A stretch of DNA of 64,000 bases. It comes from CAIWGV01 sp964515175. GTDB lineage: Bacteria > Pseudomonadota > Alphaproteobacteria > UBA7879 > UBA5542. The translations under genes were made by a program, and so were the position numbers. The stretch's first letter is position 1. Each line of letters opens with the position of its first letter. Positions 25,139 to 33,917 of the stretch are shown piece after piece. The notes below the pieces were generated by a model. The model saw only the letters and a program-made list of their open reading frames with translations. It had not been told where the DNA came from and made no database searches. The DNA is taken from positions 1 through 64,000 of the forward strand of contig CAZEUR010000001.1 of assembly GCA_964515175.1 (NCBI GenBank), written 5' to 3'.

Positions 25139-26400
25139 TCTATTGTTTGTACTATTTTCTAAGTTGGCTTATCTATCCTTTTTTAGTGGTGTGGGTACGA
25201 TACCGGTGCCTGATCCGCAAAGAAGACAACACTCGGTTTCAGGAGCGATTTGGACTGACGCATAAGAAGCGTCCCAAGGGTGATCTTTTGTGGTTTCATG
25301 GGGCAAGCATTGGGGAATCCTTAAGTTTTTTACCTGTCTTGGAGGGGTTTCGGAAAAAGTATCCAGATCTACAATTTTTGGCAACAACAGGCACTAAGGG
25401 TGCTGCGGAGCTTATGGCCCGACGGTTGCCAGAGGGGTGCATCCATCAATATGTGCCCCTCGACCATCCTCTTTTTGTGAAACGATTTTTGAAGTATTGG
25501 ACGCCCTCTGCGGTGTTTTTTACAGAATCTGATTTATGGCCAAACCTCTTGATGCAAGCTCAGAGAGGGCGACCGGTTTTTCTTCTCAACGGGCGTCTTT
25601 CGGAGAATAGTTTTAAGCGGTGGAAGTGGGCAGGCAGTTTTTTCAAAGAACTTCTGAGGTCTTTTGCCTTGATTTTCCCCCAGACTGAGATGGACGAACA
25701 TCGTTTTAAATATTTTACGAAATCTAATGTAAAATTTTTAGGCAATTTGAAGTTTGTGGGAGAGCGGCTTCCTGTATCTGCTCCAGATTTAAAAAAGCTG
25801 CAAAAGGAAATCCAGGGGCGCGCCTTATGGATTGCTTCCAATACCCACGACAAGGAGGAAGAAGTCATTCTTAAGGTGCATGCGAGACTTCGAGAAGAAT
25901 TTAAGGATCTTTTGCTTATTTTGGTGCCACGTCACGCCTCAAGGTTGCCAGAAATTTTTCCTGTTTTGGAACAGCTTCATTTAAACTTTGTGAGGAGATC
26001 TGAGAAAAAGCCATTGACGTCAAAAACTTCGGTTTATGTGGTGGACACCTTAGGTGAAATGGGGATTTTTTATAGTTTAGGACCGATTGTTTTTATGGGA
26101 GGGTCCCTGTTCCCCAATGTGGGAGGGCATAATATTTTGGAGCCCGCCAGATTTGGCGACATCCCTTTGTTTGGGACATATATGGAAAACAATCAAGATA
26201 TGGCAGAATTCATGCTCAAAAATAAGGCAGCAATTCAAGTGAAGGATGGAGAAGAATTGGAAAATCAGGTAAAAATCTTGTTGGAAAGTCCTAAAAAATG
26301 CAGAGAATTTTCTGATCGGATAGAAAAGACTCTCGGTGGTGCTGATATTCTGGGCCCTATCTTTAAAGAGGTTAAAAAGAGGTTGTCCTTTCTTTCATGA
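25135..26400 (+). CDS. waaA: Kdo transferase WaaA
   Basis: WaaA adds Kdo residues to the lipid A precursor at the inner membrane. The 421-residue GT-B protein has an N-terminal membrane anchor, LLWFHGASIGESLSFLP, FFTESDLWPNLL, LLNGRLSENSFKRW, IASNTHDKEEE and the C-terminal donor site GGSLFPNVGGHNILEPARFG. It overlaps its neighbours by four bases on both sides (ATGA), consistent with coupled translation. Confidence 0.96.
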   Translation: MIYCLYYFLSWLIYPFLVVWVRYRCLIRKEDNTRFQERFGLTHKKRPKGDLLWFHGASIGESLSFLPVLEGFRKKYPDLQFLATTGTKGAAELMARRLPEGCIHQYVPLDHPLFVKRFLKYWTPSAVFFTESDLWPNLLMQAQRGRPVFLLNGRLSENSFKRWKWAGSFFKELLRSFALIFPQTEMDEHRFKYFTKSNVKFLGNLKFVGERLPVSAPDLKKLQKEIQGRALWIASNTHDKEEEVILKVHARLREEFKDLLLILVPRHASRLPEIFPVLEQLHLNFVRRSEKKPLTSKTSVYVVDTLGEMGIFYSLGPIVFMGGSLFPNVGGHNILEPARFGDIPLFGTYMENNQDMAEFMLKNKAAIQVKDGEELENQVKILLESPKKCREFSDRIEKTLGGADILGPIFKEVKKRLSFLS

Positions 26401-27365
26401 TGAGTCCTCCTAAATTTTGGTTGAAGCGATTTTCTCTTTTATCTTTCCTCTTAATGCCTGTGGGATGGATTTACGGAACCATTGTCTTCTTAAGACTAAA
26501 GCTAACATCTCCTCTCAAGGTAAATGTGCCCGTTATTTGTGTGGGAAACTTGACTTTAGGAGGTGCTGGTAAAACGCCCGTTGTTTTATCTTTGGCTCAA
26601 TTTTTCCAACATAAAAAAATAAAAGTGGGCATTCTGACGCGCGGGTATGGGGGGAATTTAGAGGGTCCCATGAAGGTTGGTGCTTCCCATGGGGCTACAG
26701 AGGTGGGAGACGAAGCGCTTCTGCTGGCCAAGGGGGCGCCCACGTGGGTGTCCCGAGATCGGGCCCAAGGGGCGCAGGCTATGGTGAAGGCGGGTATTCA
26801 ACTGATTTTGATGGATGATGGATTCCAAAATCCCTGGCTTTCTAAAGATTTGAATCTGGTTGTAGTAGATGGGACTCATGGGTTTGGGAATAGATACGTC
26901 TTTCCAAGTGGTCCTTTGCGGGAGTTTCTGAGGGTTGGGATGGAACGAGCGGATGCCTTTGTATTGATGGGAGAAAATTCGAGTGTTTTGAATAAATCTC
27001 GCAAACCTGTTTTCAAAGCAGTTCTTGTTCCCACGAGGTCTCTGTGTTCTAAACAGGCGTATTTTGCTTTTTCCGGCATTGGAGTACCGGATAAATTCTT
27101 TGATAGCTTGAAACGAGCAAAGGTGAACGTGGCGGGGATACAGTCTTTTGCTGATCACCATCCCTATACAGAAGGGGAATTCAAACAGCTTTTGAAAAAA
27201 GCGGAAGATTTGGATGCCCAGCTTTTGACTACTGAAAAAGATTGGGTGCGCCTGACCCCATCCCAAAGGAAGCTTGTGATTTCTTTTCCGGTGGAGGTAC
27301 AATGGGAGTCTAAGGCAGCACTGGAAGAGTTTTTGAAAGAAAGAGTACATGACCCATTGGATTAG
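26397..27365 (+). CDS. lpxK: Tetraacyldisaccharide 4'-kinase LpxK
   Basis: LpxK phosphorylates the 4' position of the lipid A disaccharide. The 322-residue protein has an N-terminal membrane segment, the P-loop GNLTLGGAGKTPVV, ILTRGYGG, VGDEALLLAK, and ILMDDGFQNPWL (the catalytic DDGxQ motif). TTEKDWVRL follows in the C-terminal part. It overlaps waaA by four bases and lpxL by 17. Confidence 0.96.
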   Translation: MMSPPKFWLKRFSLLSFLLMPVGWIYGTIVFLRLKLTSPLKVNVPVICVGNLTLGGAGKTPVVLSLAQFFQHKKIKVGILTRGYGGNLEGPMKVGASHGATEVGDEALLLAKGAPTWVSRDRAQGAQAMVKAGIQLILMDDGFQNPWLSKDLNLVVVDGTHGFGNRYVFPSGPLREFLRVGMERADAFVLMGENSSVLNKSRKPVFKAVLVPTRSLCSKQAYFAFSGIGVPDKFFDSLKRAKVNVAGIQSFADHHPYTEGEFKQLLKKAEDLDAQLLTTEKDWVRLTPSQRKLVISFPVEVQWESKAALEEFLKERVHDPLD

Positions 27366-28212
27366 ACGTCTGATCTTTGATCCCCTACAGGCTCTGCCTG
27401 TCATCATCATCTATTATATTTTAAAGACAATGCCCACGGACTGGGCATCCGATGGAATGGGAGCCCTCGCGCGATTTGTGGGCCCCCATCTGAGGGTCAG
27501 TAATTTAGGGCGTAAGAATTTGGCCTTGGCATTCCCTCGGAAAAAGCCTGAAGAGAGAGAAAAGATTCTTCGTGGGGTTTGGGAGAATCTGGGACGGGTG
27601 GTAGGAGAGTTTCCTCATATGGATACTATAGCCACCTCTTTGACGCGGGTTAAGGTGGTGAATGGGGATCTTATTGATCAACTCCGGGATGATGGACGCC
27701 CTGGGATTTTTATTTCTGCTCATTTGGCTAATTGGGAACTTCCCCATTTGACAGTGACGGATCATGGATTGGCTATTGCCCTTATTTCCAGACCCCCCAA
27801 TAATTGGATTTTGCGATGGTTTTTGGAATATGTGCGTCGGAATGCTTTAGTGCGCTTAATTTTGAAAGGACCCTCTGGATCCAAAGAGCTTCTGAAATTG
27901 CTTCAGCAAGGGGGGCATGTGGGAATTTTGGTGNNNNNNNNNNTATCAGAAGGGGAGCTCATTCCTTGTTTTGGAAAAGAGGCGTTTACTGCTGTGGGGC
28001 CTTCGAAACTTGCAGCTAAATACAAGGCACCACTTGTGCCAGTTCATGTTGAACGCTTGAAGGGGGCCCGTTTTCGGGTGACTTTTCATGATCCCTTATC
28101 ATTGAAATCAACCCCTGAAAAAACCACTAAAGCCCTTAATGAAATCATTGAGAGATGGATCAAAAAAAACCCAGAACAGTGGTTGTGGCTTCACAATCGG
28201 TGGAAAATATAG
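27349..28212 (+). CDS. lpxL: Lipid A lauroyl/myristoyl acyltransferase (LpxL/HtrB family)
   Basis: The 287-residue protein adds a secondary acyl chain to lipid A. It has one N-terminal membrane helix, the catalytic ISAHLANWEL (HxxxxE), and the FGKEAFTAVGPSKLAAKYKAPLVPVHVERLKG block. Ten undetermined bases (27934-27943) fall inside it. The frame is kept across them, and family sequences have VDQKL/M just there, so the gap length is probably right. It closes the msbA-DUF374-waaA-lpxK-lpxL operon. Confidence 0.92.
   Translation: MTHWIRRLIFDPLQALPVIIIYYILKTMPTDWASDGMGALARFVGPHLRVSNLGRKNLALAFPRKKPEEREKILRGVWENLGRVVGEFPHMDTIATSLTRVKVVNGDLIDQLRDDGRPGIFISAHLANWELPHLTVTDHGLAIALISRPPNNWILRWFLEYVRRNALVRLILKGPSGSKELLKLLQQGGHVGILVXXXXSEGELIPCFGKEAFTAVGPSKLAAKYKAPLVPVHVERLKGARFRVTFHDPLSLKSTPEKTTKALNEIIERWIKKNPEQWLWLHNRWKI
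27934..27943. other. Assembly gap of ten N
   Basis: Ten undetermined bases lie inside lpxL. The flanking reading frame is continuous if exactly ten bases (modulo three) are missing. The hidden codons would encode part of the conserved V-D-Q-K motif. Confidence 0.99.
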
Positions 28213-28279
28213 ATTATTTAAAACTTGATTTTTGGGGACGACTTAGAGTACAGTTGTTGGTCTCAGAAAGGACAGTATT

Positions 28280-28753
28280 ATGGAAAGAGTTCCCTTAACA
28301 GCCTCAGGATTTAAAAGATTAGAGGAAGAATTAAAACAATTAAAGTTCATTGAACGACCTTCTATTATTAAAGCAATAGAGGAGGCCCGTGCCCACGGGG
28401 ACTTGTCTGAAAATGCCGAATATCATGCAGCGCGTGAGCGCCAATCTTTTATTGAAGGCCGTATTAACGACCTAGAGGATAAAGTGAGTCGGGCAGAGGT
28501 CATAGACTTTACCAAACTCTCTGGGGATTCCGTAAAGTTTGGAGCCACCGTCATCATTCGGGATGAAGATACGGAAGAAGTCTTAAAGTATCAAATTGTA
28601 GGCGTCGATGAAGCGGATATTAAGAAAGGATTGCTTTCTATAACCTCTCCTTTGGCCCGAGCCCTTATCGGGAAATCCAAAGATACGGTTGTTGAAGTCC
28701 ACACTCCTCGGGGGGATAAAGGCTATAAGATACAGGAGATTAGCTTTATTTAA
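28280..28753 (+). CDS. greA: Transcription elongation factor GreA
   Basis: GreA rescues backtracked RNA polymerase by stimulating transcript cleavage. The 157-residue protein has the usual length. Its N-terminal coiled coil carries the acidic tip DLSENAEYHAARERQSFIEGRI, and the C-terminal FKBP-like domain includes the ITSPLARALIGKSKGD-like segment (here SKDTVVEV). It is a single gene with AAAGGACAG upstream of the ATG. Confidence 0.97.
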   Translation: MERVPLTASGFKRLEEELKQLKFIERPSIIKAIEEARAHGDLSENAEYHAARERQSFIEGRINDLEDKVSRAEVIDFTKLSGDSVKFGATVIIRDEDTEEVLKYQIVGVDEADIKKGLLSITSPLARALIGKSKDTVVEVHTPRGDKGYKIQEISFI

Positions 28754-28812
28754 TCCCTCTTGTGTCGCCTCTAAAATCTCTCTAGAATACAACCAAATCA
28801 AAGGAGACTATC

Positions 28813-29460
28813 ATGGACGCCGCATTGCCCTATTATTTTATTAAAGGTTTTCTTGTTGGGTTTTCTGTGGCAGCGCCCATTGGGCCCATGGCCATTTTCT
28901 GTATCCGACAAACATTGGCTTACGGTCTTTTATGTGGTGTTGCAGCGGGGGCCGGGATATCATTGGCCGATGGATTTTATAGTTGGCTGGCGTCCATCAG
29001 CTCTAATTTGATCCAAAAGTTTATTAGCGATTATGCCATTTGGTTCTACGGACTTGGGGGGCTTATCCTTGTTTATTTGGGGGTTAAAATCTTTCGGAGT
29101 CCCATTCCTTCTACCAAAGACAAAACCCAACAAAAGAAAAGCGCTCTAACCTCTTTCACAAGCACGCTTTTTTTAACCTTTGCGTCTCCTATGACGACGC
29201 TTCTGTTTGTGGGGATGTTCACAACCTATGGGGTTTTTGATACGCCCCTAGTGAACTGCCAAATCTGGCAGCTAGTTTTGGGCGTTATTACAGGGGCTAT
29301 GACATGGTGGCTTATTCTGACGTCTTTTGTGCACTTTGTTCATACGCGATCCAATATGGCCATTTTCAAATACGTGAACCGCATTTCAGGGGCGGGAATT
29401 TTTTGTTTTGGGGTCTATGTTTTCTTTAAACTGTTTCAGCAGGGAGCAAGAGCTCTCTAA
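28813..29460 (+). CDS. LysE family amino-acid exporter
   Basis: The 215-residue inner-membrane protein has about six helices. The LysE/RhtB N-terminal signature is FLVGFSVAAPIGPMAIFCIRQ, followed by GVAAGAGISLADGFYSW, YLGVKIFR and FLTFASPMTTLLF. Members export amino acids; the substrate cannot be told from sequence. AAGGAGA lies before the ATG at 28813. The stop overlaps the convergent acyltransferase gene by four bases. Confidence 0.9.
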   Translation: MDAALPYYFIKGFLVGFSVAAPIGPMAIFCIRQTLAYGLLCGVAAGAGISLADGFYSWLASISSNLIQKFISDYAIWFYGLGGLILVYLGVKIFRSPIPSTKDKTQQKKSALTSFTSTLFLTFASPMTTLLFVGMFTTYGVFDTPLVNCQIWQLVLGVITGAMTWWLILTSFVHFVHTRSNMAIFKYVNRISGAGIFCFGVYVFFKLFQQGARAL

Positions 29461-31397
29461 TCCATGATCTGGTCGAGGAATGTGGCCTGCTCTTTGACGT
29501 AAGAGGCTCTTAAATGACATACGTCCTTATAGAGGGGCTGTCCTTTTTTATCGATATTCAGGCATGTTTTAGAAGGGCAAAGAAATTCTACAGGATCTAT
29601 GACGGTGGCGCCTGTTTCTTTTCCAATTCTTTTTAATATAGAGTGAGTATCTTTTACTCTTTGAGAAATGAGGTCTTTTTGAATCTCAAGAACCCTCTTT
29701 TTATGGTTGCCGAAGTAACTCCTCTTAATCATATTTTTTGGACAGAACTCTCCTCCTGAGGGCATGTTTAGGATTAAATAAACTTTTTTATTATTTCTGA
29801 TCATAGATTGAATCATATACTTTAGTCCTAAATATGCTGCTTTTTCTCCGAGAGTTTGTTTTCCAAGAGAAAGTTTATCGTTATTTTTTTTGTAGTAATA
29901 AGGAGCTCCTGTGTAGCCATTCCAATGAGCGCAGATGGCGACTGTTTTGATATTTTTCTGGTTTGAAAAGTTTATGGCACTCTCTAAGACGGTCTCACAC
30001 TTGGGATGCATTTCGCTATAAATATTTGGAATGGGTGGGCAGCCCCCTCCTGTTATGAAAATAGCAGACTTGGAGGTTTTATTTTCGTCAATGAGATGCC
30101 CGATTCTTGAGGCATATTGTTGCATATTGCTATCTCCCATAAAGAGAACGGTGTCTGAAGTTTTGCCTGGCTTTAAAAGTGCAACACCATCTTTATCAAG
30201 ACTCTTAAAACCATGAGGTGGGTATTGCCAATCGTCCATGGCAGAGGTTATGGGGAGAATTTCCTTGTTTTCTGGGGAAAAAGATATTATTTGTTTGGCA
30301 ATTATTTTTCCAGTGCCTCCTATTAAAACCATAGCCACAATAAGAAATGCTGTTGTCCATCCTCTTTTTTTTCTAAGAGGTTTTTCAATAAGCCTATAAG
30401 TTAGAATTGCAAAAACGACGCTTAAAAAAATTGCGATGGTTTTGATCCACAGGGAGGGTTCTTTTCCTTCAACAATTGTTGCGAAAGAGAGGAGGGGCCA
30501 ATGCCATAAATAAAGAGGATAGCTGATCAGCCCAATGAATATGGGCAATTTTTGTGACAATATATTTTTGTTTATCCAGGCTAGGGGGCCGGCTAAAATA
30601 AGAAGCACTGCTCCACCTGTTGGCAGGAGGGTCCACCAACCCGGGAATTTCATTTTATCATCCAGAAAAACAATGGAGGCTAAGATACAAATAGTGCCTC
30701 CGAATGAAAAAAGAAGGCGGGATAAAGGAGGAATTTTTTTTAATTTAGCCTCGTGAAAAACATAGATATAGGCAACTCCTGCCCCCACAATGAATTCCCA
30801 AAATCGAGTGGGAAGAAGGTAAAAACAAAATTCTGTGCTCCTATGAGATAGGCTGATGATATTGAATCCAAAAGAAAATAAGAAACTTGCCAATAAAAAA
30901 AATAAGAGGTAACGGGTTTTTTGGAGGATGAAAATCACAACAGGAAAAACAAAATAGAATTGTTCCTCTATACCTAAGGACCACAAGTTCAATAGAGGTT
31001 TTAGGCTAGAGGCTGCGTCAAAATAACCAACATCTTTGTACAGCTTCCAGTTAGCTAAAAAGGCCGACGAATAGGCAGTGCTGTTTCCAAGGGAACCATG
31101 CTCGTCAGGAAACAAAACGACCCCTCCCAAGAGAAGGCATCCTATTAAAAGAACAATCAGGGCTGGGAAGAGTCTGTGTATTCTTCGGATATAAAAATCT
31201 TTGAAACTAAAGGTGTTTTCGCTCATTTGGTCTAAAAGGATTCTTGTGATGAGAAAACCAGAAATCACAAAGAATATATCGACCCCAATAAATCCACCGC
31301 TCATCCATTTTGGAAAGGCATGAAATCCCAGGACGGAAAGGACTGCAACCGCACGTAACCCATCAATATCAGGTCTATAAGGGAAAGTTTTACTCAT
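29457..31397 (-). CDS. OafA-type acyltransferase with SGNH domain
   Basis: The 646-residue protein is a two-domain surface-polysaccharide O-acyltransferase. An acyltransferase-3 membrane domain of about ten helices opens with YRPDIDGLRAVAVLSVLGFHAFP and continues GGFIGVDIFFVISGFLITRIL. A periplasmic SGNH-hydrolase-like domain follows from about residue 385, with the GDS block VLFMGDSNMQQYA and a C-terminal DVCHLRASYV (DxxH). Such enzymes acetylate LPS O-antigen or other glycans on the outside. With the glycosyltransferase operon at 16-19 kb it hints at a decorated surface glycan. Confidence 0.92.
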   Translation of the reverse strand: MSKTFPYRPDIDGLRAVAVLSVLGFHAFPKWMSGGFIGVDIFFVISGFLITRILLDQMSENTFSFKDFYIRRIHRLFPALIVLLIGCLLLGGVVLFPDEHGSLGNSTAYSSAFLANWKLYKDVGYFDAASSLKPLLNLWSLGIEEQFYFVFPVVIFILQKTRYLLFFLLASFLFSFGFNIISLSHRSTEFCFYLLPTRFWEFIVGAGVAYIYVFHEAKLKKIPPLSRLLFSFGGTICILASIVFLDDKMKFPGWWTLLPTGGAVLLILAGPLAWINKNILSQKLPIFIGLISYPLYLWHWPLLSFATIVEGKEPSLWIKTIAIFLSVVFAILTYRLIEKPLRKKRGWTTAFLIVAMVLIGGTGKIIAKQIISFSPENKEILPITSAMDDWQYPPHGFKSLDKDGVALLKPGKTSDTVLFMGDSNMQQYASRIGHLIDENKTSKSAIFITGGGCPPIPNIYSEMHPKCETVLESAINFSNQKNIKTVAICAHWNGYTGAPYYYKKNNDKLSLGKQTLGEKAAYLGLKYMIQSMIRNNKKVYLILNMPSGGEFCPKNMIKRSYFGNHKKRVLEIQKDLISQRVKDTHSILKRIGKETGATVIDPVEFLCPSKTCLNIDKKGQPLYKDVCHLRASYVKEQATFLDQIMD

Positions 31398-31447
31398 AAG
31401 ACTTTGTCTCTGATTTTACTTTCAAAGTCAATTGTTGTAAAATATCC

Positions 31448-31476
31448 TTGACAGATGGTCGAGTTCCGGTTATTTT
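31448..31476 (+). promoter_or_regulatory. Promoter of rpsT
   Basis: A consensus -35 box TTGACA (31448-31453), a 17-base spacer and -10 TATTTT (31471-31476) lie 34 bases before the rpsT ATG. Confidence 0.75.
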
Positions 31477-31509
31477 TCGTAACATTATTGTTTTATAAGG
31501 TTTTTTATC

Positions 31510-31770
31510 ATGGCAAATCATGCATCCGCTGAGAAGCGCATTCGTCAAACAAAAGTTCGTACGGCTCAAAATCGTGTGGTTGTTAGTCGGATGAGAAACA
31601 GTTTGAAAAAGGTTGAGGATGCCCTTAAGCTAAAAGATAAGGGTAAGGCTCAAGAAGCTTTGAAATTGGCGCAGCCAGAAGTTATGAAGACAGCTCAGAA
31701 GGGCATTATTCATGTGAATACGGCGGCTCGGAAGATATCTCGTCTTTCTGCGCGGGTTAAGAGCTTATAA
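31510..31770 (+). CDS. rpsT: 30S ribosomal protein S20
   Basis: The 86-residue basic helical protein starts MANHASAEKRIRQTKVRTAQN, typical of S20, which binds the body of 16S rRNA. It lies 82 bases before dnaA, a frequent arrangement in alphaproteobacteria. The gap to dnaA has no DnaA boxes or terminator that I can see, so dnaA may be read from the same promoter. Confidence 0.97.
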   Translation: MANHASAEKRIRQTKVRTAQNRVVVSRMRNSLKKVEDALKLKDKGKAQEALKLAQPEVMKTAQKGIIHVNTAARKISRLSARVKSL

Positions 31771-31852
31771 GTCTGCTGCCCCTTACTGTACCTTCGTAAT
31801 TTTTTAAAGGCCCCGTTAGAGAAGGGTCCCTTCGCGCTTAATGGATTGATAA

Positions 31853-33196
31853 ATGACGGAAAAACAGCAAATTTGGGGCCGTATTCAATCTTCTCTTCCG
31901 GAAGCATTTGGAGAGACTGTCTATAAAGGATGGCTTAAGTTTTTAAGCTTTGAAGAAGATCTGGGGGGCAAAATTATTCTCTCCGTTCCTTCTCGCTTTA
32001 TCCGAGACTGGATCACGAGCCGATACCTTAAGAAACTTTCTGAAATCTGGACACAAGAAGACCCTCGGGTTCACACCATCGAAATTATCGCAAAAACTAT
32101 TGAAGAATCAGGGGCACCTGTATCGGAAGAGTTAAAAATAGACGACAGTCCTAATAAATATCTTCTGGAAAACGTCACTAGCGGCCTTGATCCTCGGTTT
32201 ACCTTCGAGAATTTTGTAGTAGGAAAACCTAATGAGCTGGCCTATGCGGCAGCACGTCGGGTGGCGGAATCGGACCAAGTTTATTTTAATCCTCTCTTTT
32301 TGTATGGAGGCGTAGGCCTTGGAAAAACGCACCTCATGCATGCAGTGGCTTGGTATCTTCATAAGGAGCATCCAAAACGTCGGGTGATCTATATGTCAGC
32401 CGAAAAATTCATGTACCAGTTTATTCGGGCGTTGCGATTGAAAACCATCATCTCTTTCCGCGAGCAATTACGATCTGTGGATGTCTTGATGATTGATGAT
32501 GTACAGTTTATTAGTGGAAAGGATTCCACGCAGGAAGAATTTTTTCACACGTTTAACTCTCTTGTAGATCAGAAACGCCAGATTATTTTGTCCGCTGATA
32601 AATCTCCGTCCGACCTTCAGGGTATTGAGGAGCGCATGCGGTCCCGTTTGGGGTGGGGCTTGGTGGCAGATATTCATCCAAGTACGTATGAATTACGCCT
32701 CGGGATTTTACAGTCAAAGGCAGAGCATTTGCCCATTCCTATTCCAAAAGAAATTTTAGAGTTTCTAGCCCACAAAGTAACCTCTAATATTCGTGAATTG
32801 GAAGGAGCATTGAATCGCATCTTGGCGCATGCCACACTGGTGGGGGGGGAGATCTCCCTTGAGACCACCCAAGACGTGTTGCGAGATCTTCTTCGGGCCA
32901 ATGAGAAGCATGTGACCATTGAAGAGATTCAACGGCATGTGGCAGAGCATTATAATATTCGGATTGGGGATATGCATTCCACAAAACGAGCCCGTGTGGT
33001 AGCTCGTCCACGGCAGATTGCCATGTACCTTTGTAAGCAGCTTACCTCTAAATCGTTGCCAGAAATTGGGCGTAAGTTTGGGGGGCGGGATCACACGACG
33101 GTGATTCACGCGGTGAAAACGGTGGAAGCTTTAAGCTCGGAAGATCCAAGCTTGAGAGATGATGTTACATTGCTAAAGAGAATGCTTGGGCACTAG
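31853..33196 (+). CDS. dnaA: Chromosomal replication initiator DnaA
   Basis: DnaA is the AAA+ initiator that melts oriC. The 447-residue protein has the N-terminal DnaB-loading domain and a short linker. Next comes FTFENFVVGKPNELAYAAA, then Walker A GGVGLGKTHLMHAV, then Walker B VLMIDDVQFISGKD. The C-terminal helix-turn-helix signature is GRKFGGRDHTTVIHAVKTVE. No cluster of DnaA boxes is seen next to the gene, so oriC is likely elsewhere, as in many alphaproteobacteria. Confidence 0.97.
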   Translation: MTEKQQIWGRIQSSLPEAFGETVYKGWLKFLSFEEDLGGKIILSVPSRFIRDWITSRYLKKLSEIWTQEDPRVHTIEIIAKTIEESGAPVSEELKIDDSPNKYLLENVTSGLDPRFTFENFVVGKPNELAYAAARRVAESDQVYFNPLFLYGGVGLGKTHLMHAVAWYLHKEHPKRRVIYMSAEKFMYQFIRALRLKTIISFREQLRSVDVLMIDDVQFISGKDSTQEEFFHTFNSLVDQKRQIILSADKSPSDLQGIEERMRSRLGWGLVADIHPSTYELRLGILQSKAEHLPIPIPKEILEFLAHKVTSNIRELEGALNRILAHATLVGGEISLETTQDVLRDLLRANEKHVTIEEIQRHVAEHYNIRIGDMHSTKRARVVARPRQIAMYLCKQLTSKSLPEIGRKFGGRDHTTVIHAVKTVEALSSEDPSLRDDVTLLKRMLGH

Positions 33197-33216
33197 AATT
33201 GACGCGTCGGGTTATC

Positions 33217-33528
33217 ATGTCAACGTGGCAAGAGGTGAAGGATGTCTTAGAGACCTCTGACGAGCTTTTGGAGCTGATTTCTCCGCCAAATGCTTGTGAC
33301 TATTTGGGCGTTCCTTTTTTTAAAGCCTTAGAAGACCAGGCACGATTTCATTATCCCCATAAATCCTTTGATTTTATTTTGGATTGCAGTGCCCCGGGGC
33401 ATGTGATGGGGGCCTTTCGGTGCGGAGTGAAAAAAGTATTGTATCGAGGGGATGAGGCTTATCTGCCGGCACTTGAATCTATGGCAGATCAGGTGGGTGG
33501 CGTTATTGTGAAGCCAACCAAAACCTGA
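33217..33528 (+). CDS. Conserved-looking small protein, unknown function
   Basis: The frame can start at TTG 33199 or ATG 33217; I prefer the ATG (MSTWQEVKDVLETSDELLEL), which gives 103 residues. It is soluble and mixed alpha/beta in appearance (FDFILDCSAPGHVMGAFRCGVKKVLYRG). The ILDCSAPGHVMGA segment looks Rossmann-like. It follows dnaA by 20 bases and may be co-transcribed. I do not recognise a family. The gap from 33529 to 33826 holds no gene I can support. Confidence 0.6.
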   Translation: MSTWQEVKDVLETSDELLELISPPNACDYLGVPFFKALEDQARFHYPHKSFDFILDCSAPGHVMGAFRCGVKKVLYRGDEAYLPALESMADQVGGVIVKPTKT

Positions 33529-33826
33529 TATAAACTTTCCAAAAGATAACTTGGATAAGTTGCCAGGACTTATTAGCCGGTCCACGCGACAAGTTTTTTG
33601 CGGATGAGATTTTGTTTGAGGATGCGCAGTAGAGAGAAATTTCTGCTTACTTGTCGCCCATTCATATTTTTTTAAGTTCATTTGGATTTGTAAAAAGACG
33701 AAACTTGATCCTTTTGGCAGTCCCCCTTGGGCTTCCCTCTGGATGGAAAATTGTGTCAGATAGCACGTAAAAAACATTTTCTTCTTGGCCTTTTCTGCCG
33801 TATAACATTAAGTATCTGCAAAAAAA

Positions 33827-33853
33827 TTAGCAGACTCTATTGAAGAGTGCTAA
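33827..33853. promoter_or_regulatory. Imperfect CIRCE-like inverted repeat upstream of dnaK
   Basis: The right arm GAGTGCTAA (33845-33853) is the exact CIRCE half-site bound by HrcA. The left arm reads TTAGCAGACTC instead of TTAGCACTC, with two extra bases. It overlaps the dnaK -35 box. HrcA control is plausible, but the damaged left arm makes it uncertain. Confidence 0.5.
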
Positions 33854-33868
33854 AATAGTTGCTATATA
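33840..33868 (+). promoter_or_regulatory. dnaK promoter
   Basis: TTGAAG (33840-33845), a 17-base spacer and TATATA (33863-33868) form a vegetative-type promoter 50 bases before the dnaK start. No clear heat-shock sigma-32 boxes are seen. Confidence 0.6.
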
Positions 33869-33917
33869 CTAATTAGGTATGGAAAAACCTGATTTTAACG
33901 AACATAGGGTGATGAAT

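Noticed and set aside
31771..31852. oriC between rpsT and dnaA
   Set aside because: The 82-base gap holds no DnaA-box match and is not particularly A/T-rich.
33328..33777. A 149-codon minus-strand frame in the gap before dnaK
   Set aside because: It is antisense to the small gene after dnaA, has no ribosome binding site, and its amino acid pattern is not protein-like.
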